Source: Gavia stellata (taxonomy: Eukaryota; Chordata; Aves; Gaviiformes; Gaviidae). Taken from it: a stretch of DNA of 64,000 nt. A model generated the notes under the pieces. It did no database searches. It worked only from the letters and a program-made list of their open reading frames with translations, and was not told the origin of the DNA. Positions 13,601-25,600 of this stretch are shown here, piece after piece. The translations under genes and the position numbers were made by a program. The stretch is taken from positions 25,076,880-25,140,879 of the forward strand of contig NC_082603.1 in assembly GCF_030936135.1 (NCBI RefSeq), written 5' to 3'. The first letter of the stretch is position 1. The number at the start of each line of letters is the position of its first letter.

Positions 13601-16600
13601 CCTGTCCTTTTCTGCTCGCTGGATATCCTGCAGCCTTGTCCAGGATAGAAACAAATGGTTTTATCTGCACTGTGCATTTGGGTAACAACCTCTCTCCTCA
13701 GCCTTCTTCCACAAGCTGCTAGGGAGACTTACTGCCCAGGTAGATTTCAAAATTGAAACCTGAAACTATGGGCTCTTCACTGCTGCCATGGACTGCATTA
13801 ATTGGGGTGGGGCAGTGTTTTAAGTTTATTATTGCCTGACATAAAATGTTGCCCCAAGATCAAGTGAGAGACAAAACAGCTTGAATGAGGTGGAAGCAAT
13901 GAGGTAGTTGTGGGTTTTAAACAGACGGCATTTTCATTTTGGGGATGAGGTCCACTGATAATTTGGGGTCGGGAAAAAATCTGATGGTAGCATTAAGCTG
14001 ACTTTACAGAAAGTTTTTTTTCATGTAGTTTGTTCTTCTCCTGCCCTGGTCCTGACTTGAGAGTTTGTGTACTTGGCACGTTTCAGGATCTCTGACAGTT
14101 AAGGCAGCCTGGCAAAGCGTATGTTCACAATCAGGGATTAACTGGGGAAATTCCCTGCTGCAGAAGAAACTTTTAACACTGCTTTGCTGTCTCGGCACTT
14201 TCCTTTTTACAAGGCTTTTTACTAGCATGTCCCAAATATGGGCTGTCTGCTCTTTGGTGCTTCTCAGTGAGCAGACTTTGGCCAAAGACCACATGAGTTT
14301 GGGAGCTCGCAGGTCAGTGCAGAAGCAGCTTTGTCCTTAGAGTGAGCCAACCATTGCGTGCTGTCTTGGTGGCAAGAACTCATCCCTTCTGGCCTCATCT
14401 GTCAGTCTCTGTCTCAGCCACTGCTTGGCTTCCTTTTGGGCCTCCTGCCTGTCAGCCCAGCAGCCCTCCACCCTCCCAGATCCACTCCTATTGAAAATCT
14501 TTAAACTGTAGGAGCCTGAAAGGATTTGACATTTTCCAGAACACTTGAGCTCAAGTGATAAAATTGACATAGCTTTAATAATCTGATCAAAGAGGCTTTA
14601 GCTAGCACCGTTTGAAGGATCCCAGAATCCTTTCCAAACAACACTTGTGCTAACGCCACTGTGAAGTGGGGGGAGCGTTTGTGTGCATGCATACGTATGC
14701 ACGCACACCTTGCTCCGCAACAACCTTGCCCCGCTAAAGCTTCAGTTCTGCATAAGGTGCGAAAAGTCAGCAAAACCCAATAGAAATTACAGGAAAAGCC
14801 TTAAGTGTCTTGCTAAGCCTTTCCAATAATGTTGATTTTTTTGAAAGTAGCAGGGAGACCGTTTTACTTAAGGCGCTTTATTTCACTGATGTTCAGAAAA
14901 CAAGACGGTGTTTCAGGTGGAGAATTTCTAGCTGCTTCCCCCCACCTCCCTTTCCTTTGAGATTCGTGTGTGATAAATAGTTTCTGTCCTGCCATTTAAG
15001 GAGTCTGAATGCTCTGTGTGCTTGTCTGTGTAGAGGAGTTCTGTTAAATTAATTGATAACAGGGATCAGAGCTAGAAGCCTACAGAAAGGGGGAGGGGGA
15101 AGGGTTTCACACTGTCTGGCTGCTTCCCACTCCACTGCTGAGCCATGATATATGGTGACCCAGCCCAACAGGCTAAATTGATTCATCTCTAGTTCCTGTT
15201 TCTTAATCTGGAGCTAAATTGGTTTCATTTTTCTTGTTTTGGGTGGTGCTTACAGGAAGTTTTTGGCAGCATCACTTTACTCCATTGTTTGTAACTTTAA
15301 TTTTTGCCTTTAAATCTGAGCATTATTTATTGATTGGCATGTTAAACCCTGTATAGCATCTGATTAGCATTTTTAAAAGTGTCCAGAAGCACATGGCTTA
15401 CCACCTGTGTCAGCCGTGCTCTCTGTTTAGAGCAGCAGCTAATAGAGTTAGCAGCGATCTGCCTATTGATCCTTCTCTCATAAGAATGATGTTCCTTCCC
15501 CCTCCCCTCTTCCAAAAGTAAGTCTAGGCAAGGAGAACAGTGTGGTTTTGTTTGTTTGTTTTTTAATCCGTTAATACAGTACAGCAAGCAGTCCTCCTTT
15601 TGGCACGCAGCTGAAGCTCTTTGCTTGAGCAAGTTAATTTAATTTAATCTAAACTCAGGTTTCGTGGAAGAGTCTCTTGCATGTAACGACTAGGTGGGTT
15701 TTAGGGCAAGTCTGTGTTTGTTGCCCCACTCCTTGCGCCGTGCCAGGTAATCAATAGCTTGGGCAGGTTGACCTCATCTGCATTGCGTTGAACTTCAGAT
15801 GGCAGCCACAGGTAATGAGAGATATGGTGCTGGTCTCAGCTCTCCTTCACAGCCATGCTAGGTCATTGATAGCTTGGGCAGGTTTCTCCCTGTTGACTTC
15901 ATGGGCGTTGCGTTGAACTTCAGATGGCAGCCACAGGTAATGAGAGACGTGGTACTGGTCCCACATCTCCTTCCCAGCGCTGCAGGGTGTCTCAGCCCTG
16001 CTGAGCATTGCTAATCTCACCAACATGAGGTGTCTGGGAGACACCCTGGGGTGCTGAAGGCTCATGGGGAGAGGTGAAGGAGTGTCACATTGTCTTTGCG
16101 GTGGCTGGGGTCTTCAGCAGATGGGCAGAGCTCAGCTGGTGCAATGCTCCTTTACTTCTACTCAAGATGCAGCTTTGGTCAGACAGAGCAGCTGGTTCCT
16201 AATTGCCCAGGCATCCTCCCCAGCTCCTCCACCAACGTCGTACTCTCAGCCAAAGCACTGTCACACACAGAGAGCTGCAAAAAGCACCTTCCCCACAAAA
16301 AGTCTTCCTCCCTTCTCCCTCCTGAGATGCTGCCTGTGAGGGTCTGGTGCCATTTTGAAACCGAGGTTCCCCAGGGTTAAAAGCCAGCATCTTAATTCAG
16401 AGTGCCAATGTTCAATTTTGCTTTCTGCCACCAGACTAGATTGCAGGCCAGCGAGAGAGTCTGGGTTAGTGGCCCACTGGGTCACCTCCCATTTGTTTTC
16501 CTCAATTTTGTGTTGTCATAAATTCATTCCAGCCCGTTGTGGTTGATCAGTTTATCTCCGCCGGGGCAGGGAGCGCTGCGAGCATGATATATGGCACAGA

Positions 16601-19600
16601 GCATTGTAGCCAGCCTCTCCATGAATCACTCCAGCTGTTTGGTGTCAGCCCCAAAGCAAACAGGACCCGGCCGCTGAGCGTTGACTACGATGAGCTCAGT
16701 ATGGGAAGAGACATGACGTATGAATGTTTATTTAATAATTCTCTAATATTTCCAGCGGAGTGTGGTTGTGCCTTCTGGGGGGGGTGAAGAGGGGGGGAGG
16801 TTGAAGAGGGAAACTCTAATCTGTTGAGGTGGGTCATAAATCAGGCAGACAACATCATTAATCAGGGATGGGACAGAAGTGGAAGGAGGTGGGACTGGAG
16901 CTGCCATCCTCAGTGGGAAGGGGGCTGTGCTCTTTTTTTTCGTAAAACAAATCTTGTTTCTGATTCCGCTTGGCCCAGCCGTGCTGCCTGCATAATAGCA
17001 AACCCAGACACAAGGCTGTTTAAGTGAGTATGCTACCTCCACTATAAACCTTGCGATACGAGCCTGCCAAGCATTAAATCCCTTTATAATTATCTTCTTT
17101 TTTATAACACTTCATGCTTATCATGCTTCATTGGATGAGACACTCGTTGGGTTAAAAAGAGGGTTTTAGAGACAAAAAGCAATTGTATTTGTTTTATTTT
17201 TCCTGTCTCTTCTTTCCTCCCCTTCTCCCCCCCACCTCACCTCTTTCCATCCAATCCAGCCGTTCCAAATGCATCAGCTCCAGAGGAGCTCTGGCATGGC
17301 AGCACAGGAGGACGCATCAGTTAAACAAAGTTTAGGTTGGGGTCCTTGTGCAAAGAGTCTAAGCGTGTGAGAGCAGTCGGGGAGGTAGCAGTGTCTGTCG
17401 CGGGGACCCTGCTCCCGGGCAGACAGGTCGAGATGAGAGCAGAGTGAGTGTGAAGCCAGAGGATTAGCAGAAGCTTGAAAGGGAAGGAGCCACGCTTAAG
17501 CTAGTGTGTCAGAGGGAAACAGAAGCTGTTGTGAATTCACACCAGAGGATAAGTGCTCCCCAGCCCTTCTCCATAGTGTCACACCATTAATAGGCTTTGG
17601 TGGGAGACAAGAATGTCGTATAGCAAAGATAGAATTAAAAAATTAACTTGATTCACAAATGAACTAACCCTTTGTGCTCTGCTAAGACACAGCATGATGC
17701 TGCTGGTGGGTCCAGTCCTAGATCAGCCCATGTAAACGTGAGACAGGATCCAGGAAGCTGCACTGAAGCCTGGGATTGTCAAAGCCAGGCTGAGAAAGCG
17801 CTGCTGGACTGTGCTGCTTGTGTCCAGATTTTGATCTTTATTAGGTTTTAGTCCTTCCTTTCAGTAGTTCAGCAGTAAGTAATATGTGCTTGTAATGTAT
17901 ACTGGTGTTCAGCGCTGGAAGGGTGCATAGGTAGATGCTTCATTTCTTTATGAAGTGAGACTTTGGCATTACTTCATCCTCTAGGTTGCGGCAGTGGAGA
18001 GCAGAGTGCTGGCCTACATTTCTTTATTCTGCTCCCTCTTTTAACTGTTTGGTAGAAGTTGCGTGTGCCAGTGATGGTCTCAAACATTATTACCACTGCG
18101 CCAACTGAAATGGTATCAGTGTTGTGGTTCATCGCAGGCTAGCAGTTAATGAAGCTCAGCGAGGCAGCCTGACTGTACAAGCTCAGACCCGGTGGGAAGG
18201 TGGTATCTCTGTTTAGTGCAGCTGTGTCCAGGGGTTTGGTCTAATTCTCATGCTTTGGGGCAGTTTTCTGTAGATACATATTTGACATCTTCGTATAAGA
18301 ACAGACTCTTCTGTCTGTTGAACCTGTGATGTTTTAGAGCTGAAGTGTCTGCAAACCCAAGGTGGCTGCCACCTTTGGGGACAGTAGCATCCCTGTCCCA
18401 TAACTGGTGAAAACCCTGGGAAGGGATTTTATTCCTATGTTGGAGGTGCAGTTTAGGCATCTTGCCCTTCATGTCTCTTCGCCTGCCCCTTCTTTTCTTT
18501 TTTCTTTTCTTTTTTTTTTTTTCTTAGTTTCAGAAATGCTGTTAACTTTAATTTGTGGAGTTGCTTCCTGGGAGTGAAAAATCGATGGGGGGCTATCGCA
18601 GTGTGAAATTCGACTGTCACTATTGAGCTATAGAGTTAGCAAGATGTCTTAGAAGGTAAAAAATAAATCGTGGCCCAGCAAGTGCTCAGCTGTGCTATTT
18701 CAAAGGGGATATGAGGCTGATGGTCCGTTAGAGGGTACTTCAGTTAGATGGATGATGATTCCCTGTGAAATATTGGAGTTATTCCATAGGTAAGAGAAAC
18801 TTTAGCTTATAAAACACAAACAGCTGCCTTCTAGCAGACAAATTCTGCCCTTAGATGTGTGAGCAGCTTGTCAGAGAGAGGACTTGTCCCTAAAATTAGC
18901 CTGTTGTGTTTAACAGTGTCTCTGATGGAGCATTGTAGATCCTGCTGTGTTTCTTCTGAAAATATTTTGAGGACGTGACTCTTTATTCACGCTGCAAGAA
19001 TTAAGATGCAGGGACTGATTTTTCTTTTTTTTTTTTAGGAAATGTTTGTATGGTGCCCAGATGCTCTCAAGAGAAAAGTAACAATTATTTTTTACGTAGG
19101 CTGCGTTCCCTGTTTGGATGGAAATCTTCCTCTAAAAAGCAGAAAAGGGATCGTGTTGTGCCCCATCGGCCGCCAGTTTGCAGTCGCTCTCGTGCATCTG
19201 TTGAAGGGCAGCCCTGGCTGCGCAGGCTGTCTGCGTGCTGGCGTTAATAGGGCTACTGCTTTCTTTGGCACTTACTGAGTATTGTGGCAGGACTCAGTAA
19301 GTGTTTGTGCTGTGCCAGCTGCTGTATGACAACAGGATGATTGTAATTATGGCTCTTGGTAGTTTATGCGTTTCTTAGACTATAGTTAGTAAGTATAAAT
19401 ATGAAGTAGTACCAAAAAAAACCCCTGTTTATATTACTTTTCACTAAACTATGTCTGGGACAACTGTAGAGTCTGTAATTATTTCTCTTGCGCTTGCATG
19501 CACAGTTGCAATACCGCTGAGGGGAGCTTACCGCTGCAAGGAGTTTTAAGCCACATTTAGTTGGAGCTTGGTAAAGATTTCCCAAAGAATTTAATGACAG

Positions 19601-22600
19601 AAGAATTCAATGTGCTTTTATATCTCCTCCGCCTCTGTAACACAGAAGCCAGCGCTGCCTTTACAGAAGCAGTGTAATAGCAAGTCATGTAATTAACGTA
19701 GTTTAATATCCATGTTGATTTTTTGCCCTCACTTCAGTGTTGATGCTTGTCCTAACCTTAGTGGCTCCCCACCACTGCGGGCACTTCATCCTGTTTCTCC
19801 GTTCACTTCTCCTTTCTTCCTTTTTGACGGTTTCCATCCACAAAAAGCTGCTGTTTCCCACTCAGTTGCATAAGCGTTCCTGCTTTTCCCTCAGATAGCC
19901 AGCTCAGGACCCGTCCTTCCTCTGCATTGCTGGTTTCCTTTTCCAGCTCTGGGACCACAGTTGGTTATGTGATACTAACGTGCTGTGGCCTCCTTTAATA
20001 GCCTCATGTTTCTTTTTGAAGGCACGATTACCTTAAATGATGCTAATTCTGATCCTTTCTTTCCCCCTAAAGGAAACAGCAACAGTGTAAATGTTCTAGG
20101 GCAGCAGCAGCAGTTGTAGGAAGCTGTCTGGAGGATGTGTTATCACGCTGCCCTTGTGTACCTCCAATCAGCGGTCATGAATGGAAGTTCTGGAAAGCAT
20201 ATCACCTCCACGGTAAAGCCCTTAAAAGGCTGCAGATGAATCCAAGTGCTGCTGTAGTAACATAGATATTTCCTGTTTATTTCGGCCGTTTGGATGCAGG
20301 CCATGGGAGTAAAAGGCATTTCATTGTGCACAGAGTCTGGCCGCAAGACTCGCCTGCATGGCCAACCTTCTGAACACCTTTCAGCCCTAGGAATTTGCTA
20401 TTCCTTTTTCACTTCAGGGATATCTTATAATTTTGTGCCCTGATCGTCCAACCAGAGCCACCAATAATCCCAGACCACCTCCAGGCCACAGTAAGATGAT
20501 GCGTTACAGCTGCCATAAGTCTTCCAGTAGAAAAATATAGCTGCCTAGCTATACGTGAAGCTTGGTCGTAATCCAAACATGTTTACTTGTGGATGGAGGC
20601 AAGTTTCAGTAGGCTGGAACCTCTAACCCGTGTGCCTCAGCAGGGAGGGGAGCTGCATTTTCCATTCCCACTGCCTGCCTTTTGTGGCCCTGGCTTGCAT
20701 TAAGATAGAGACTGTTATGCACCTTCACAGACCTGTTAGGAATACAATTAGGGTCACGAGGATGAAGGATATATTTAAAAAGTGAACTGAGATATTAACA
20801 GGTTAGTTCTGCAATTATTTCTGTTTAGGAACTTTGTTTAGAGAAGCATTTTCTAACTCAGCCTGTGCTGCCTCAACAAAACCTTGCTGCAGCAAAATAC
20901 TCTTCCGTAGCATTGCTTTTTACTTTATCGCCAAATCTGCTCCAGTAAAGCAATGGGATTGCATTTATTTTCTCTTTGGAACAGGGGACCTAGTCTCTAA
21001 ATCGAAATCAGAATGACCCATGCATTCTTTCTCCCAGCTTTCATGTCGAACCATAATTGCTCAAATGGCACATTTAAAATTTTGGCGCAAGCTCAGACAT
21101 TCACTAGCCGCCTTTTTAAATCAGTCCCAGTGGCCAGCGGATACTGCGTAGCCCTACAAATGCATCTAAACATGCTGACTCCGAGGCTCCTTCCATTCTG
21201 AATGATCAGCGGTGCCATCTGTCTCTGTTTTGATTGGGGCTGGGCACATGTGTGCCAGCGAAATGCGGGCCAAAAAAAAGAGAGAGAGAAAGAGCCACTG
21301 CCTGAATTTACTTCCCGCTTCTGTAAAGACATTGTTGGGTTCTGTGTTACAGAGGCGGAGGAGATATGAAAGCATAATGAATTCTTCTGTCATTAAATTC
21401 TTCGGGGAATCTTTACCCAAGTCCCTACTAAATGCGGCTTAAAACGCCTTCTTGCAGCGGTAAGCTCCCCTCAGTGGTATTGCGACGGTGCATGCAAGTG
21501 TAAGAGAAATAATTCCTCTGTGGGGAAAAAAAGAGACAACACTTTTGGTTTGCATCAAGATGAAATTAGTCAGAAGCAAACTCTGAATTTGGCAAGCAGA
21601 TGCCAGTATTAACAAGTTGTGCAAGCAAGTATAAAATAGAGGCGCTCGTGACTGAGAGCGCCTCGGCGTCGTGTGTGTGTGCCCTTGCATGCACCCCGCT
21701 CCAAATTCACAACTTAGAACACGGAAATTAGAATGGGGAACATTGCATTATTCATAACTTGGCAACCAGAAGCCAGGGCACTTTGCCAAAATAAACTATT
21801 CTCTATAATTACAGGTGAAGCAACATTCTTTAATATCTTACAATACAAAAACATACATTAATCAAGGAAAGAGGGCTTTTTTTTTTTCCTAGAGGACAAT
21901 AAATTAGCATCCTTGCCAATTTCCTCAATACATGTGACAATGTTTTACAGGATTATAAGTCAACCTTTTTAAAGGAGGTTAGTCTAAAAACAAATAAACC
22001 CAATAAATGAGATTTTTAGCTAAATAACAGGGAAGCCAGCTCCTAAAACGTTGATGTCTTGCCAGAAGATTTGCTTTTAGCACTGGCATTCTCACAGACT
22101 GAGGGTCTAAACTTCGCTTGGTGTGTTTTGACACGGCTCTACTGCAAACAGCTTTGCTGAGCAGTTTTCTACTGCTAGGGATCTGGCCCCTTCTGCCATG
22201 GCCAGCTCATCTAGTGAAATAAAATCGCAGTGCATCATGCCAGTCCCGTCGCTCGCATGCTCTGGGGTAATTCACAATCTGCCACCAGTGCCTCACGCTG
22301 GAGTTCTTTGAGAGACTTAACATACTGACAATGCTTGAGCTGTGTCCGTTTCCCTTTAAAGCTGCCTGTGACTTTTCTTTTAAAAACTTATTTATCAATG
22401 TAAGTGTTTTGCTTGTTAGTAGCAAACGTTTTTTCAGCTTTATGTTACATTCTTGCACTCCAGTAAGTTCAAAAGACCTTTGTGTCTGCGTATCTTGCAC
22501 TGACTTCAGTAATGCTCACCCACATCTGCCAAAATAAACTCCTCGTATTATTAGCTCTAGCACTTGCAGCAGGTGATATTGCTAACTTGAAAGAGGGGAT

Positions 22601-25600
22601 GGATTCTTTCACTGGGCTGAACACAGAAGCAGTTCTTGTCCCAGAAAACTTAGGGTTGTTTTTAGTTAGTGTTTGAAACTCAGATAGCGAGGGAGTTGTG
22701 TTGAAGACAACATATTAGTGAGAGTCAAGACAGCGTCGTCATGCTCTGCCATTCTGCAGTGTTACCAGTGTCACAGCAGCGATGCGCAGAGTGTTACAGG
22801 CTAATAACACATGGTCTCTTCTCGGAAAAAGTTGCCTTCTCACCAAAACGTGAATTGGCTATGAGAGAAGGCTTGCGATTAAATGATTGTGCACTGATGT
22901 TGGGGTCATTTTTTGGATCATTTTACCAAGCCTTTAAGATTTGTGCCCCGCAAAGTAGGCTTTCTCTTCTGCAATGTAGTAGTGGTTATGTTAATTGTGA
23001 CCTGTGGCCATGGTTGGATATGGCCAGGAGCAATTTCTGTGCTCCTGGAATCTTACTTTAGCTTGACTCTGCCTTCAAAGCGTCAAGCAGTCTGTTTCTA
23101 ATATTTATGATATGTAAGCTGCTAGCAACCTGACCTCTGCCCCTGGTGCAGGGAAGTGGCATGTATGTTCTGCTGGGATCAGGGTCTCCACCTCGGACAA
23201 GGGAAGATAAAGGCTTTGTTTAAAAAGAAAGACATCACTCTTGGGTTTGTCAGTGGTACTGTACATTTTCCCCTCCACCACTCCGGGTTTACAGGCATAC
23301 AAAACCAAAAATAAGTGTACGAGGAAGAGAGAGGAAGGTCAGAATATCAAGTGTCAAAAGTAGCCCATGAAATTTTATTGGTGGTGCATTTAATCAGTGC
23401 TAAGCGTTTTTTACAAGGTACATACAAACAGTGGAATTGTAAAAATTTATGGAATGCTGTGTACAGTGTGGCTGTTTATGAAGAAAGGAAAATTTATATC
23501 CAGTTGAAATAAACCAAAGAGGAATGTTTTTATGAAGACTCCTCAGCAGCGGGGTACATCAAGTGAGATCTGCGTAAGGGGAGGAATGGGTATTCGCGGG
23601 GGCTGACTGATCTTTGAGGTGTTTTTCTGCCTCTTCAGCAGCCAATAGTTTGCATCTTTCTGCGGCTCTCAAATAGGCAGGATGCTGGATGCAGTGATGT
23701 ATTCTTTTTCTGTACAATGGAAAGGAAACACAAGTGAACAGCTGCTACTGGTATCTCTGGTATGAGGCCCTTGCTCTTGGGCCCGTTCCAGTCTGACAGT
23801 TTCTTGAGCAGCCCTTAATATCCAGCTGGGAAGGGTTAACTGAAGCCAATCACTTTGACATCAGCATTTTTTGTTTCCTTTTTGGTCCAGTATTTTGTTG
23901 ATGATAAAGCACAGACTTAGTCAATTGAGAGATTCCAGAGCTGCAGAATCAGAGATAATTTAATTAACGGAATTGCTTGTGATTGCCCACTGGGACAGCG
24001 AGTAGGAATTGCTCGATTTAATTTGGAGAAACAAAGATCACATGCATGCTAATGTTTGACAAATAACCAGCGTTTGGGTTAAAGTTTTTTTGCAAAGGCG
24101 GGAGGCAGGGCGCAGCCAATTCCCAGGGGAGATTTCCCAGGAGGTGATTGTTGAGTAACAGCTCAAAGCTACAGATAGGTCCTTTTTCCTTTTGCATGGT
24201 ATTTTTATGTCCTTCTGCTGGCCTTTTACCTGAACAAAGCAAGGATTTGCTCAAAGGAAGAAAGTTGGTTCTTATTTTTAGTGCAGAGGGGAAAATGCTA
24301 TGAACAGTAGAAAAACATGCATTGGGCACAAAGACGGGCAACTATCACGTGCTGTCTGCCAGGTCTCATAGACTTGCTCCCTGGTACCCAGCATCCCCAA
24401 CTGTGACTGCCAAGTTGTTGAAGAGTTACCCACAAAGTACCGAGAGAAGTACAGGACCAAGCTACCTCCGTGAGGAGCCCTCCTTTCATGTTTTTGCTCT
24501 CGTATAAACGTTCTTGCTCAGGCTCCCGTTTGTGGTGGTGTAAGTCCACAGTGAGTAGAGCATGGATGTGCCCTCTTGATACGTTCTCAGCCAGGAAGGA
24601 CAATGCAGGTATCAGTGAGGCCGCTCACACCTGCGTGGTTGGAGAAACACCAGCGCTGGGGCTTGAGGCATTGCTCTCGGCAGCAGTTGTGCTCAGCAGA
24701 TCTCTCTGGAGGCTGATAAATGACATTATCCAAACACGTCAAATCAGAGCGCTGAGGCGCAAAATTGTTAAAAGAGTCCTCCTACATCCAGCATGAGGTC
24801 AAGGCAAAGCGGGGAGAGCAGGGCTGTGGAAGCTAATTCCTTCTTCCCTGTAATTCCCTCTGCCTCCCTTGGCAGGGTAACTTGTACACAGCCTTAGCCC
24901 GTCCGTGGAGCTTGGCTTTCTGACCCTCGCTCCACCCTGGTGTTACCCTGTAAAATAACTGCACAGGCTGCTCCCAGCTGTGTCCGGGCAAGTGCGCACG
25001 GGGCGTGCACGCAAGAGGGAAGCCTGAGGGAGTTCCCAAGATTGCTGCTGCAGGAAGAGTTGCTCCTAAGCGATGCTTATCTTTAGGATACAAGCAGCAG
25101 ACTGACGGTAAACCGTCGCTAAATGGAATGGCATGTGTCCCAAGTGTGCTGGCCACCACGAGAGCCAGACACATGGGAAGTGACTCTCATCTTTATTCCA
25201 TCCCTGGAGGTAGTTCCAGTTTCCTTTATTTACTGATGTTCTCCCTATTTCCCTTGACCTCATTTCCTCCGGCTTTTCGGAAGCAACCATGCAATTATCG
25301 CTCACTTTGGGTTGACCCTTGGCCGCCACGTCCCTGGTTGCTGCTGCTCCAGGAGGCTTTCCTGAAATCTCAAGTGCAAAATACTCACTTGTGGCCAAAA
25401 TCTCTCTCTTGTGAGATAGGAGCTGCGTCTTTGGCACTACACTGTGCATCAGGATTTTTCCCGAGAGCACGCTTGGCAGGGAGAACATGGAGTTTAAAGT
25501 CTGTCACAGCTGAGCTTTGATCAGCGCTGGGAGATATTGCAGTGGTTAAAGCTCCCTCTCTTACCAATGCACCCCAGTCTTGTTAATAAATGTATATTTA

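Noticed and set aside
25005..25520. 171-codon plus-strand and 140-codon minus-strand overlapping frames
   Set aside because: Mutual overlap, no motif, and intronic position; chance frames.
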